Positions 1-10,536 of a stretch of 64,000 bases of DNA are shown here, piece by piece. This DNA is from Chrysaora quinquecirrha (lineage: Eukaryota; Cnidaria; Scyphozoa; Semaeostomeae; Pelagiidae). The stretch is from NCBI GenBank assembly GCA_014526335.1, contig JACTAT010000021.1, forward strand, positions 257,305 to 321,304. Direction: 5' to 3'. Under the pieces are notes generated by a model that did no database searches, was not told where the DNA came from, and saw only the letters and a list, made by a program, of their open reading frames with translations. Numbering within the stretch: the stretch's first letter is position 1; each line of letters opens with the position of its first letter. Both the position numbers and the translations under genes were made by a program.

Positions 1-3000
1 CGGCTTTTGAGCTTCTCTGCTCGTTGGAAAGCTTCTAATACTTGAAATCTTGCATTTTTCTTCCATTGTGTGTCTTCCTTCTCCGACCAGAATCCTTGGT
101 TTTGGAGATAATTCCTAGAAAAGGGTGACGTTTGATTGGAAGATTATAAAAATGGAAAGGGGCAATCGACGATGAACTTTTTTGATGAAGTTTCGTTTTT
201 CCCTCTTATATCACAGAGGTGGCCGTTGGGCATGACTGTTTGTAGTTTTTCGACATTTTGAGAGCGGTTTTACGGTTTTTACCTTCAAAACGTACGGTTT
301 TACGGTGTTTCAATTTGCGATTTCGGTGCGGTTTTACGGTTTTAAGAAAATTTTACGCTTGTACGGTTTTTTGGCTCAAAAATTGGCGGTTTTACGGTTT
401 TTTGACCCCCCTATGACCCTCCATGACAACATTGGCAGAATTTTTTATGTCAGCTCGCTTCGATTATTTCATTGAAGCTTCGGTTGCTGAATGATTCCTA
501 AGCTTATTCTACGAGTCGCAGCTTTCGCCCCTTAGGCCAATAACCTGATAGGTAGGACTCTCAGAACTACGACTCATCAATATTCTAATAAAAACCTGGG
601 TATAATTCGAATGCAGATTGCGGATGCGAAGATCTACGATAACTCGTCCTGAGCAATATACCATCCAATTCAATTTTTTATGTAAATGGTTGTGGCTGAG
701 GAAGAGTGGGACTTATGTAACGAGTCTAAGCTATCATAAATTATATTAGCAAAGAGAGAATATTTCACTGGAGAAAATCTCATTTCCTAACCTCATTCTG
801 GTAATCGGTGAATCTACAGTCTGCCAGTATTCAACTTCGGAACTTGATCTGTAGGCCGATGAATCATCACTTGTGCTATGGTGACCAACTCTGCAAATTG
901 GAAACAGTAGATTATTTTTTAAGATCATAATAATTCTATGATATTATGACTTGAATTGTGGAGATAAACTGTGAAGGAAACAATCGTTTGAGCACAATAG
1001 CTTATCTAAGGCATGATAGCGTCGCGTTGAAAATAACGAAGGATATCCGAAAGAGGTGAATGAGAATACGACCTCTATTAAGAGAAGAGTGGAGGGATCG
1101 TCAAAGAGATAGTTAGAGGGGACCGAGGACTTCTTCGACAAGAGAGAGTGACTAGGTCTAGATGGCATCTTGAAGAAAATCACGAAGGGAGTAAAGGACA
1201 GTCTATTCTAGGACAGTACCATCTATCTACAAACTCGTATAGTACTTGCTTGGTCTTACAGTGCTAAAATACAGGTAAGCAGAAAATAGATGACAAAATG
1301 CAGTACCTGTATGTCATGGCCTCAATAATCACTGGTCTGTTATCATTAACGGCAATTTCTCTTGCTTTCTTGGTAGCATTGTAAACAGCAAAAAAATCGT
1401 TGCCATCAACTCTCATCGATGGCATACCATAGGAAGGCCCACGGCAAGCTAAAGTAAATGAAAAAATTAATTAGCGAAGCTTTTGATCTCATCATCCTTT
1501 CTTTTGGCACCTTATCTGTTTTTCTGTCAACGTTTTCAGATATTCAACTCATTAAATAGAACTTTTTAAGGAGATCTGGGACGATGCAGCATTTTTCTGG
1601 CAGATGGTGGATATGTCGAGTAAGGGAATCCGCTCCGCGTGCAACAACCTGGATTGCGCTCGCTTCGGGAGAGTTTATTGTAGAGAATTTTGCTTCAAGG
1701 TAAAATTCACGTTTACCAGGAATGTAAGTAAAAGTAAGGATTCAATCCCAAGCTTATCTGCTCAAGGAGCCATTTAATCAAGCCTTTTCCTTTTTTGGGT
1801 TACTAGCAACTTGTTTTCTGAGTTTCTGTAGGTTTTTTCAATATTTATTGACACAGATTCCTTTTCTATGTTTCTATTCCACCAGTCTTGAATTTGGAGA
1901 AAAATTTGACGCACTTCCTCAATTTGAGCAACCGCAATCTCGGTCGGAGAGGATTCCCTTTCTAAAGATGCCCGTCACCTTTCAGAAAAATATCATGCCG
2001 ATCCAGCCCCTTTGAAAGGGACCGCAATCCAATCCAGGTCGTTGAGTGCGGAGAGGATTCCCTTACTCAAGATGCTCACCATCTTCCAGCAAAAAAATTT
2101 CGCCGACCCATGACTCTGTTTAGTTTGGGGACTGCACAGCAATAAGAGCTATTGTGTAGGCTTCAAACCTTTCTTGGGTCTACAGGAAGGTTTTATAGAC
2201 TTTGCTGGAAAATCCAAGCCTTTTCTGTTTCTTACTGCAAATTATTCACTTACCTACTCCATCGCCTCTATATTGGTCAGTAACTGGTGTTGAGATGGCA
2301 TAACCATTATTTCGACTGCAGGAAAAAAGAAAATCAGCTTCGGATAAATGTCTTGAAAAACAAAAGACTTTAAAGACGTTGATTTGAAAGCGATTATCTC
2401 TCCGCAATCTTCAAAAAGTCTTTGCCTAGTCGACGATATCTTCCAAGTCTCGAGTTACGAGAGTTTGGAGTCTTCAAGTCTCCAATTGTCCCTAGATTAG
2501 TCCAAAAGAACGGGCTTTTGATATTTCAGAAGTCTCCAGACTAAGAAAACGCAGAAAAAGGTCCAAAAAACGCACCAGTAACCTAGTCTTAAGCTGTGGC
2601 TAAACTAGGATGACTTGTCGCGCGCGACACTGTATTCGGCGTGTCTCCGAGGGTGGCTAAACATGCGAGTGACAAGCGAGCAATATGTCCCCCAAGTCAT
2701 TTGCATGTCGCGGAAACAAGAAATGTTTCTGTTGTCTCCCAGAAACATTTGCGTGTCTCTTGCTACAAATTTTGTCGCGCACTACAAAGTTTCCAAGGTG
2801 GTTAAACTGGGAGACACTGAGGGGATATCAATGTCGCGCGCGATATTTCTCTTAGTTTAGTCAGGCTTTTAGACTCAAACGACCAAACATTGATTATCAG
2901 GCCCTGATCAAACGATCAGACACTGTTTGTTAAGCAGTTGAAACTTGCCTACCAGGCGCTACAAATTTTGTCGCGCGCTACAAAGTTTCCGAGGTGGCTA

Positions 3001-5768
3001 AACTGGGAGACACCGCGGGGACATCAATGTCGCGCGTGACATGTCTCCTAGTTTACTCAGGCCTTTAGCATGTTCGGTGCTACTGCGTTTATCAGGGGGG
3101 TACAAGGGGTTTTAGGTAAGCTCCTCTTATTGTGTTTGGGAATAGCCTATGCCTGACAAAACAACCGCTTACCAGAAAAATATGACAGGGCATTGCAGCG
3201 TGGCAGCAAAATTGAATGCAGCATGTGCATCTCCTTCACTCGCAGCACCTTCTCCAAAGTAGCAAATAACACATCTGTTGTTTTTGGCTCTTTTGAAAGC
3301 ATATGCTGCACCAGAGGCTACAAGGAAAGATAATTTTAATTTACATTAGTTCACAAAGTTAATTTATGTATGTTGGAACTGGACTATTTTTATTATTGTC
3401 TATCTTACCTTGGGGCATCTGTGTAGCCAATGGAGAAGAAATGGTAACAAAATTGAGTTTCTTTGATCCATAGTGAACAGGCATCTGTCTGCCTTTCCCG
3501 ATATCTACCTCATTACCATAACATTGGTTCATGAAGTCATCCAATGCAAAACCTCTCCACATCAAAACACCTAGGAAATTTTAAAATAATGTCATCTCAG
3601 GGGTTCTTGATTAAGTGAGGAAGTCAATCTTAAAGCCTGGTTTCCATACAATCGTAGAGGGATCGTCAGAAGATCAGCAACAATCTGCGTTGCTTCCCCA
3701 ATTCAATGGAAACACGATCATTACGACGATGTATTGTGATGTATTACGATGCATTGCGATGTATTACGATATGTACATATTACGACAATTGGCGATCGTT
3801 AGTCGTAAGCGTCGGAAGCGGGATTAAGATTGAGATCTGGTTGAGACAAGTTCAACTTTTCCGATCATTATTACTTTGCCGATTAATGAAAACCTTTATG
3901 GAAACATGGATCACAGACGATCGTCGTTCATCGCAGACTATCCCTTTTGTTGAAACGCAATCAAGTGAGTCCGATTATCGAATAAATTAACAGCTGTCGT
4001 CAGGATCAGCGACCGTCTGCACCAATCTGCGTTGAAACATACTCTCATGATTAGAACGACTGTTGGAGATCGTTAAAATTCTATCTTTCTTTTAGGGTCA
4101 TTAAAGTTTTATGTAGTGCCAGCTGGGGCGAGGAACTTTTCGTCTGACACTTCTCAGAATATAAACGTCAGAAACACAATGGCAATTCGGCCTTGCTTTC
4201 TGATTGGTACATTTCGATCCGCATCTGGGTATAAATTCCGCCTTTTTCAAGTGTTTCGGTCTTTCTGACGTTTATACTCTTAGGAGTGTCAGATGAAAAA
4301 AAGCTTTTACGTATATCAAAAAATGTTTTTGCTGTTTCTTGCAATTGTGACATGTTTGCGGTTTGACAGTGTAAGCAACCTAAGCTTGATAAACATTGCT
4401 TCTTCAAGAGTTGATAATGTTGTATGTAGATAGTTTCAATGAAATAATTTTCATGCCTCAATATTTTTTGGATAATGATTCCATACCTTGTTCCCGGTAT
4501 TGTCCAAATGCCAGGTCTTCATCGTGCAAAGCAACTGCTGTGCCAAAATGAGTTGCTTCCTCTCCATAACAAGTCATATAAAATGAAATACGACCCTAAA
4601 AAGAGAAATTTTTATTTGTTGACTTTTTCTCAGAAGATGTTTATCAAATTTATTCAAATGTTCAAAGTCTGAATTGACCCTACCTGTCTTTGAGACTCAT
4701 ATAGAATTTTATCCATGGTCTTGAGAAGAACCATCTTACGGTAAACCTTTAGTAATAATTCTTTGCTGAGCTGTCAAGATAGGAGAATAAAGATAAGACT
4801 TTTTTGAAGAAATCACTTACTAGAAGCAAAGAAGTGTTGACACCGGGCATAGACCCTATATTATTGGTAATAACAAGTTGAATATGAGAGTAATAAGACT
4901 TTCTTGGTTATATCATTGCTTGAAACTGCATTATGAACACCTCTGAAGCGGATATACGTTTTTTTTTATAAGAAACCTAGCTCAGAGCCTAGCTCTAAAA
5001 GTTTCTTAATTTTTGGCCCAATTTTAGTTCTAAAAGTTTCTTAACAGTTTCTTAATTAATTGAAATAAATTGCAGTAAAAATGACAAAAAACCTTCTGTC
5101 GGATACATGGGATACAGTATTGCTTACAGATGTGAGAAATGGCACAAAATTGGCCACGCTGTTGCGAGAAATCGCATGGAAATGCTTGAGAACTAATTAC
5201 TACCTCCACAAATGTGAGTCAGTATGTTGGAAAGCGGACGCAAAAATTTCTACAGTTTCTTAACTTCTTCCTCCTAGTTCTAAAAGTTTCTTAACTTTTT
5301 GGATGTCTAGTTCTAGGTTTCTTATAAACCGGTTCCTTATAAAAAAACGTGTATTAACACCATCTGGACTGAAATACAGAAAATTTGTACAGAAGTTATC
5401 TTGATTTTCCCACCCTAGTACATGGGAATTTTGTTAAAATCATACCCGTGTTTAGAGAAATTCAGGGCCAAAAATCCACCCATATGGGTGGCAAAAACCG
5501 GTACCTAAATTATATAAATAAAGCACCCATCAGAATTCTGGTTATTGGTTAATTATATGTTATGCTATACCTTTGGGTCATCATCTGCATTTATGATTTT
5601 TCCGTGCTGAGTTGATACTCTGTAAACAGGGATTCCATCATAACGTTGTGGGTCAATGAAATCCAATTTGTTTGTGAATTTCAAATGTGCACCAGCACCA
5701 GGGTATTTTGCCATATCTTCCATTTCATTGTATTTTGGAGGGGTTTTTGCTGCATCAGAAGAAGCATA
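1..5768 (-). CDS. BCKDHA: Branched-chain 2-oxo acid dehydrogenase E1 alpha subunit (partial, 3' end cut by window)
   Basis: This is the mitochondrial thiamine-diphosphate decarboxylase subunit of the BCKD complex, which acts on keto acids from leucine, isoleucine and valine. Nine exons read in frame on the minus strand: 5768-5571, 4770-4684, 4595-4487, 3570-3409, 3317-3173, 2315-2254, 1448-1307, 890-792 and 114-1. All have GT..AG borders and matching phases. Family signatures include [26 protein letters not shown], the thiamine-binding stretch [32 protein letters not shown] and the phosphorylation loop [15 protein letters not shown]. About 372 residues are visible. The C-terminal few dozen residues lie before base 1. 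The first exon, with the mitochondrial leader, was not found upstream of 5768. EXOSC5 lies head-to-head on the other strand. Introns carry foldback repeats, MITEs and a degenerate CGGTTTTACGG run at about 240-410. Confidence 0.95.
2585..3070. repeat. Foldback repeat of the GGAGACA/TCGCGCGCGACA family, two adjacent pieces
   Basis: A hairpin-like element at 2585-2872 begins with GGCTAAACTAGGA and ends with the reverse sense TTAGTTTAGTCAGGC. Both arms carry TCGCGCGCGACA. A half copy follows at about 2960-3070. Other copies are at 20970-21343, 42025-42420, 48378-48655 and 48995-49080. It lies in a BCKDHA intron and has no coding capacity. Confidence 0.7.
4137..4299. mobile_element. Small MITE with ~38-bp terminal inverted repeats
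   Basis: The arm at 4137-4174 (starting TTTTCGTCTGACAC) is an imperfect inverted copy of the arm at 4262-4299 (ending GTGTCAGATGAAAA). It is about 163 bp long, non-coding and within a BCKDHA intron. Confidence 0.65.
4955..5351. mobile_element. TA-flanked ~400-bp MITE, CACGTTTTT-ATAAGAAAC family
   Basis: The left end is TACGTTTTTTTTTATAAGAA (C to T in the family CACG) and the right end is CTTATAAAAAAACGTG. TA stands on both sides. The interior repeats the word AAGTTTCTTA. The same architecture recurs at 15161-15538, 40832-41199, 41389-41763, 54473-54856, 58694-59094 and 60768-61162. Confidence 0.7.
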
Positions 5769-6045
5769 CTAAAACAACAAAATAGATTTCAGATAATATC
5801 TTTCTGACTAGAAGTTTCATATTGCACTTCTTTGACAACTGGATCTACTAAACTTGCTGTAAATGTAATGAAGGTGATGCGGCCTTCTGATGTAATCTAG
5901 CTGACTTGCAGTGTCTGACTGGTGGTGTCTGGAGCTCAGTGTGGTCAGGGTTTGAGCCCTACTATGATAGTGTAACAGACATTATCGTAAACCTACTACT
6001 GTGATCTTAGTGACTGGTACTAAACAATCATTTCTCTTCGCAACA

Positions 6046-6180
6046 AGCGGTCGGCGTGGAGCAGTGGATAGCGCATCAGCCTGTGACCGTGGATAGCGCA
6101 TCCCTGGTCGAATCCACCTTTTGCCACATGATTTATTTTCCTTTTGTGAAAAATTTTTTCGAGGTTTTTTCAAGGTCATT
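6046..6180 (+). mobile_element. tRNA-derived SINE-like fragment
   Basis: An A-box-like GTGGAGCAGTGGATAGCGC is followed about 50 bp later by a B-box-like GGTCGAATCC, as in tRNA-headed SINEs. The word GTGGATAGCGCATC is duplicated between the boxes, which breaks a tRNA cloverleaf, so it is not a functional tRNA gene. A T-rich tail follows. Confidence 0.55.
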
Positions 6181-6372
6181 TCGAGGCTTGGAAAAGATCG
6201 CTAACCGGGCGTTGGTTGGGTGCTGAACCACACTGTTGTGTTGCATTGTCTGGTATGTCAGACACACCACACCAGACACCACTGTGTACCCTGATCTGAT
6301 CGAGTAACACATTGATCCCCAATCAAGGAATCGATCAGAAGCGTTTGCATGTATTAGACTGGTACCTTAGGG

Positions 6373-6691
6373 GCCATCGACTTTCGATTTTCGTATTTTT
6401 AACGGCTTTTGGCCGTTATGGGGAGGGGTTTTACCTCGGCCGTTAAGAAAATTAAAATCAACTAACCTTATGGAAAATGTTTTGAATTCTTCTATTTTAC
6501 CGATAACTTAATGATATTGCCCTTTTAGGCCATAAAACACTTGGTTCTAGGCGTAACCTATTTTAGGCCAGTCGGAAAAAATCCCGGAAAAATTTGGCAG
6601 ATGGCCGTTAAGGGGAGGGGATAAACAGCTGGGGTTCGGATCTTAACGGCCAAATGCCGTTAAAAATATCCGAAAATCGAAAGTTGATGGC
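6373..6691. mobile_element. 319-bp MITE with ~46-bp inverted ends
   Basis: The left end starts GCCATCGACTTTCGATTTTC and runs to a GGCCGTTA motif. The right end is its inverted copy, ending GAAAATCGAAAGTTGATGGC. The interior is non-coding and also holds GGCCGTTAAG words. No target duplication could be fixed. Confidence 0.75.
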
Positions 6692-7062
6692 TTTTACATA
6701 TGCCTGAAAATTTTTCCCTGTTTATCAAACCCTTATTTTAAACAAAAATCAGGACCCGGAGGTAAATAAGTCTTTCAAGCCTCTTTCTGGGGATGACCTG
6801 GTAAGAGCATTTAAAGGGAATAGACAAGGCTAAGGCAATGAATTTAAAAAATAACCTATTCAATCAGTTCGAATTTGAAAGAACTTTAGTTATGGCAATG
6901 ATTCTCTGCGCTGCACAACAGAGTCAGTTATTGTTAATTAAGAAATAACAATCAGGGGCATTGTGGTCAGGCTGGACACTGGGAGCTCTCCTGGTGGGCC
7001 CCTTTCACGAAAAAGTTTTACATAGCTCATGAAAATATTAGTTTTTTCGTTTTCATCTCCAG

Positions 7063-9418
7063 GTTGTGCTGAGAAAGTAATTGAAAGATTAATCAGAAAT
7101 AGCTGTGACTCAATCATCCTGAGCTCTTATCATCCTAGATCTGCAATTTCCATAATTGTCCAAGTTGTTCATGATTCTGGACATGTATCCTCTTTGCTAA
7201 TAATTTCTTTGCTTTATTTGTTTCTGCTTTTATATGTTTTACTTCCATGGTATTTAACATGATAATCACCCCTTATCATCAAAAGCCTTTGATATTTATC
7301 AGGGGAACATAAGGAGAGAGCTGTGTCTCCAATATTGGAGCATTGAAAAATCTGGGTCTTTTGCTATGTACAGTACATCCTCGATTACCCAAGCAGGTTG
7401 AACTCAATTTTACGGAGGGTCTTTTAGATAATCCAAAAATTTGGATAATCGAGGATGAAAATTTCACTTGCTAACCCTCCTTTCAAGTTTATTGTTACTG
7501 TTCGCAAGTACTTAAGGATTGCTCATTTGACAAATCGATTGCAGACAACTTAAGTTGAAACTTTTCGACGCAAAGTAGCTACATTACAGCCGAAAAAATG
7601 TAGCTACAAAGTAGCTAGTATTCTTAAATAGCTTAAATAGCTAGTATTCATTGCATGGCTTGCACTGAAAGAATTGGAATGAGGGTATATGCTCTTTAGA
7701 TTATGGGGCGCAGCCAACTGTTCCAGGTAGAAGCAAAAGAAAAAGGAGCTGTTGGGCTTCCTCTGAATTCAGTTGTCCTTCATATTACTTGCCTATATTT
7801 AATAAACTTTTCTTCACAATATTATGTTATTGCCATGAAATGAAACTTGTAACTTGACTATAATAAAGCTATTATCAACTGCACTGAATTCCGCATTTCT
7901 GGCATTACTTAATGCTGGAATTTCAATGAAATGCATGGCTGGAGCTGTTAGTTGCTTTCTTTCAAAAGACGGAGAAATCAGTTTTGAAATTTCAGAAGGA
8001 AACGAAGAGGTTTTTAAGAAATTTTTTAAAGAATTCCTTAATCTTCTACAGTCTTTGAGTTATAAAAAACTTCAATATTACAAATTATAGCGGTAATATC
8101 TTTGGACATACAAAGTTTGCCTTTTGACTGTAGTCCAAAGATGTTTCAGCTTTTGCCTGTGTCCTAAATTTTTGTTGAGCCTCGATATTCTTAGTTAGAA
8201 CTTTTTTCTTTCAAGTCGAAATATATTGTTTTTCTTCTAATTATTGTCTAATTATTCGAAAGCCAAGTTTAAAACGTTGTATAACATTATGATATCCTTA
8301 CATCAATCTCATTCATTTTAGGAACATTTGGCTTCCTTTACATTTGTATTTGACAGTATTAAACAAGATATCATTGCAACGCATACACAAGGAACATACA
8401 CTATAGAACAGGTAGATATTTAGCACAGTGTTAAGTAAAGCTGCTGTTTTATAGGCTATTACTAGCCTAGGGTTTCTCAATCTACTTTACACTTAGGGCC
8501 TGTTTATATGGGGAAAATCATCCCACCTTCCAGCCCTGTAGCTGAGAGGTGAGATCTCACCTTCCAATACAAACCTCTGTGATTTTCATCTTCTGTTTAT
8601 ATGGAAAACGTTTCATCCCGGTCAGGTGAGATCTCACTCGCTGAGAGGTGGGATCTCACCTGGGTGGGATGAAATTCTCTCATATAAACGATGGAAGGTG
8701 GGATAAAAGCTGGACGGTGGGATGAAATTGCTCATTATGCGCAAGCGCCAGACATAATCCTATTGTCTGAAAAATTAAACAAAAGCGGAAATATGAGACA
8801 AGTGGCTGGAAGGTGGGATGGAATTCTACATATAAACTCTTGAAAATTTCGTCCCACTGCTCAGCTGACGGGCTGGAAGGTGGGATGATTTTGTCCATAT
8901 AAACAGGCCCTTAGCTGCTCTGGATTAATATTATTGTATTACGAAGAATTAGCCATGCTGGTACGAGAAATCGCGCGGAAATGCTTGAAAATTGATTACT
9001 ACGTCCACAAATGTGAAATCAGTATGTTGGAAAACTGACACAAAAATTTCTTAAGTTGCTTAACTCCTTCCTCCTAGTTCTAAAAGTTTCTTAACTTTTG
9101 GGGTGTCGAGTTCTAGGTTTCTTATAAAAAAAACGTGTATTTCTGTAATGATTAATACTTGTTTATCTCCCCTGTGAATAGTCTTAAATTGACTGAATTG
9201 TCTCTTCAATTAATTCTGTTGGTCTTCTCGCTGTATCCCGCTAGCTAATTGATATATCCCAATCAAGCTTCAGATTCGGCTGGACAAAATTCGATCAAAA
9301 TCTCGCTATAAAATGTATATCTTTGTTCTAGTATTTCGCATGTTTAGCTGCAAGCCGAGAAGCTGTAAAAAGTGTTTTTGAATTCCAAAGGAAATCTGTC
9401 GAAAGATCATTGTCATTG
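7063..9418 (+). CDS. EXOSC5: Exosome complex component RRP46 (5' exons and last exon not identified)
   Basis: An RNase PH-fold, non-catalytic ring subunit of the RNA exosome, which processes and degrades RNA in nucleus and cytoplasm. Four plus-strand exons read in one frame: 7063-7184, 7869-8009, 8322-8411 and 9332-9418. Recognisable family stretches are AEKVIERLIRN, SYHPRSAISIIVQVVHDSG, LNSAFLALLNAGISMKC, FTFVFDSIKQDI and ACLAASREAVKSVFEF. Splice phases agree at every junction, although the donor after 8009 (GTTTTT) is weak. The N-terminal third is missing upstream. The exon at 9332 ends at a strong GTGAGT donor, so a short last exon should follow. Read-through instead would add an unrelated tail of about 24 residues. 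A pogo-like MITE and a Harbinger MITE lie in introns. Confidence 0.85.
7376..7457. mobile_element. Pogo/Tigger-like mini-MITE
   Basis: The inverted ends CATCCTCGATTACCC and GGATAATCGAGGATG enclose an 82-bp element. The CCTCGATTATCC ending resembles pogo/Tigger termini of the Tc1/mariner superfamily. It lies in an EXOSC5 intron. Confidence 0.6.
8496..8910. mobile_element. PIF/Harbinger-type MITE, copy 1
   Basis: The element is 415 bp long with inverted ends GGGCCTGTTTATATGG and CCATATAAACAGGCCC, flanked by the 3-bp direct repeat TTA (8493-8495 and 8911-8913). The interior repeats GGTGGGATGAAAT and GGTGAGATCTCACC palindromes. A second copy in the opposite orientation is at 49801-50203. Confidence 0.85.
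8940..9137. mobile_element. Right half of a TA-flanked MITE
   Basis: The sequence matches the second half of the element at 4955-5351, including GCGAGAAATCGC-like and AAGTTTCTTAAC words, and ends in ATAAAAAAAACGTG followed by TA. The left half is absent; the piece starts about 30 bp after the Harbinger MITE. Confidence 0.6.
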
Positions 9419-10536
9419 GTGAGTTGGAATTTTTTATTCTTTATTATGGTGGTACCCCTATCATTTTTTACCCCGCGGATTCCCGCAAAGATCCCGCTGA
9501 GATTGGGTTAAACTCTCGCCCTCCTAGAGGACATCGTGCTGCCCACAGGCCCGGTGGTGAGCAACAGCCGACGGCCACACTGCTTTCACATAGATTGGAG
9601 GTGCACAATACTCATCTTCACATAAATGCACACGCTTTTAAACGAACAATTAGCTTTGCTCTCATTTTTTTGACTGATTTTTCGCCATTTTATCATCCTC
9701 TAATAAACACGTTTAAAGTGCGTTACAAGGCAAGGACATCACGCTTGCAGACGTTTTTGTATTTTACTGGAGAAGTTTCTGAAACAGCAGAAAATTTGAC
9801 CCGAATTTCAGCCTCCTGTTTTTTCTTATAAAGATTATTTTTTGTAAGACAAGTTGCTGTGAATTTTTCAAAATCATCTCCAAATTGCCGCTTTCCTAGC
9901 AAGGGCTTCACTTTGACGACTTTGTTACCCCCAAGGAGCTCCTGAGACAGCTGTAACCCCAATTTCATCCTGGTATTTTTTAAGGTTTTTATTTTAAAGA
10001 AAACGTGTATCCGACCTCTTTCTTAGATAGCCCAGAAATGTAAAGAAATTTGTAAAAATATTAAGGGAATAACTTTAACTGATTTGCAAATCATTAACAT
10101 CTCCCCCGGTTGCTCTATGGGAATTACTCTTTTTTCGTAGGAAAAACGGGAGTAACGTAGTGAAGTTTGAAGTTTACTTCACGTATGGAGCCCGTCATGG
10201 TCCCCCGAGTCGCCTCAGAATTTACGTTCAAATTCTATTCAGTATGAGGAAAAATGGAAGACATCCAATGCTAGATTGCCAGGCAAGATGTATTTGACAA
10301 AATTGTTTAGAAAAACAACAATTAAATAACATAATAACAAGGTAGAACTGATAATAGACTTTAAATTGGTTAGCCTTGTCTTCAGAAAGAGGCTAGTGGC
10401 GGGAAAGTTGATTTTTGAGAGAAATACGCCATTTCTAATGTCTTGAATATTAGAAAGTTTTCCAAAGTCTTTTTCTAGCTAATTTTCAGATAAATACTTT
10501 TTTCTTCCGTGTTTCTGTAAATTTAAGAGATTTTAG
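9419..10536. other. Intergenic stretch EXOSC5-SPDYA
   Basis: It should contain the last EXOSC5 exon and the SPDYA promoter; neither can be pointed to. A locally GC-richer piece at about 9470-9600 is open on the plus strand but resembles nothing I know. The rest is AT-rich with no clear repeat. Confidence 0.4.

Larger units (their letters stand above)
5769..7062. other. Gap between BCKDHA and EXOSC5; should hold both 5' ends, none identified
   Basis: It should contain a BCKDHA leader exon (minus) and the first one or two EXOSC5 exons (plus). I scanned both strands for the conserved EXOSC5 N-terminal region and for a mitochondrial leader and could not recognise either. What is visible is a tRNA-derived SINE-like piece (about 6046-6180) and a TIR element (6373-6691). 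Confidence 0.6.

Noticed and set aside
6046..6120. Possible tRNA gene
   Set aside because: A- and B-box-like words are present, but an internal duplication and lack of a closing acceptor stem fit a SINE fragment rather than a tRNA.
9424..9831. 135-codon plus-strand frame after EXOSC5
   Set aside because: It starts inside the donor region of the 9332 exon and its translation resembles no family; the GC-richer part may be a repeat. No support for a gene.
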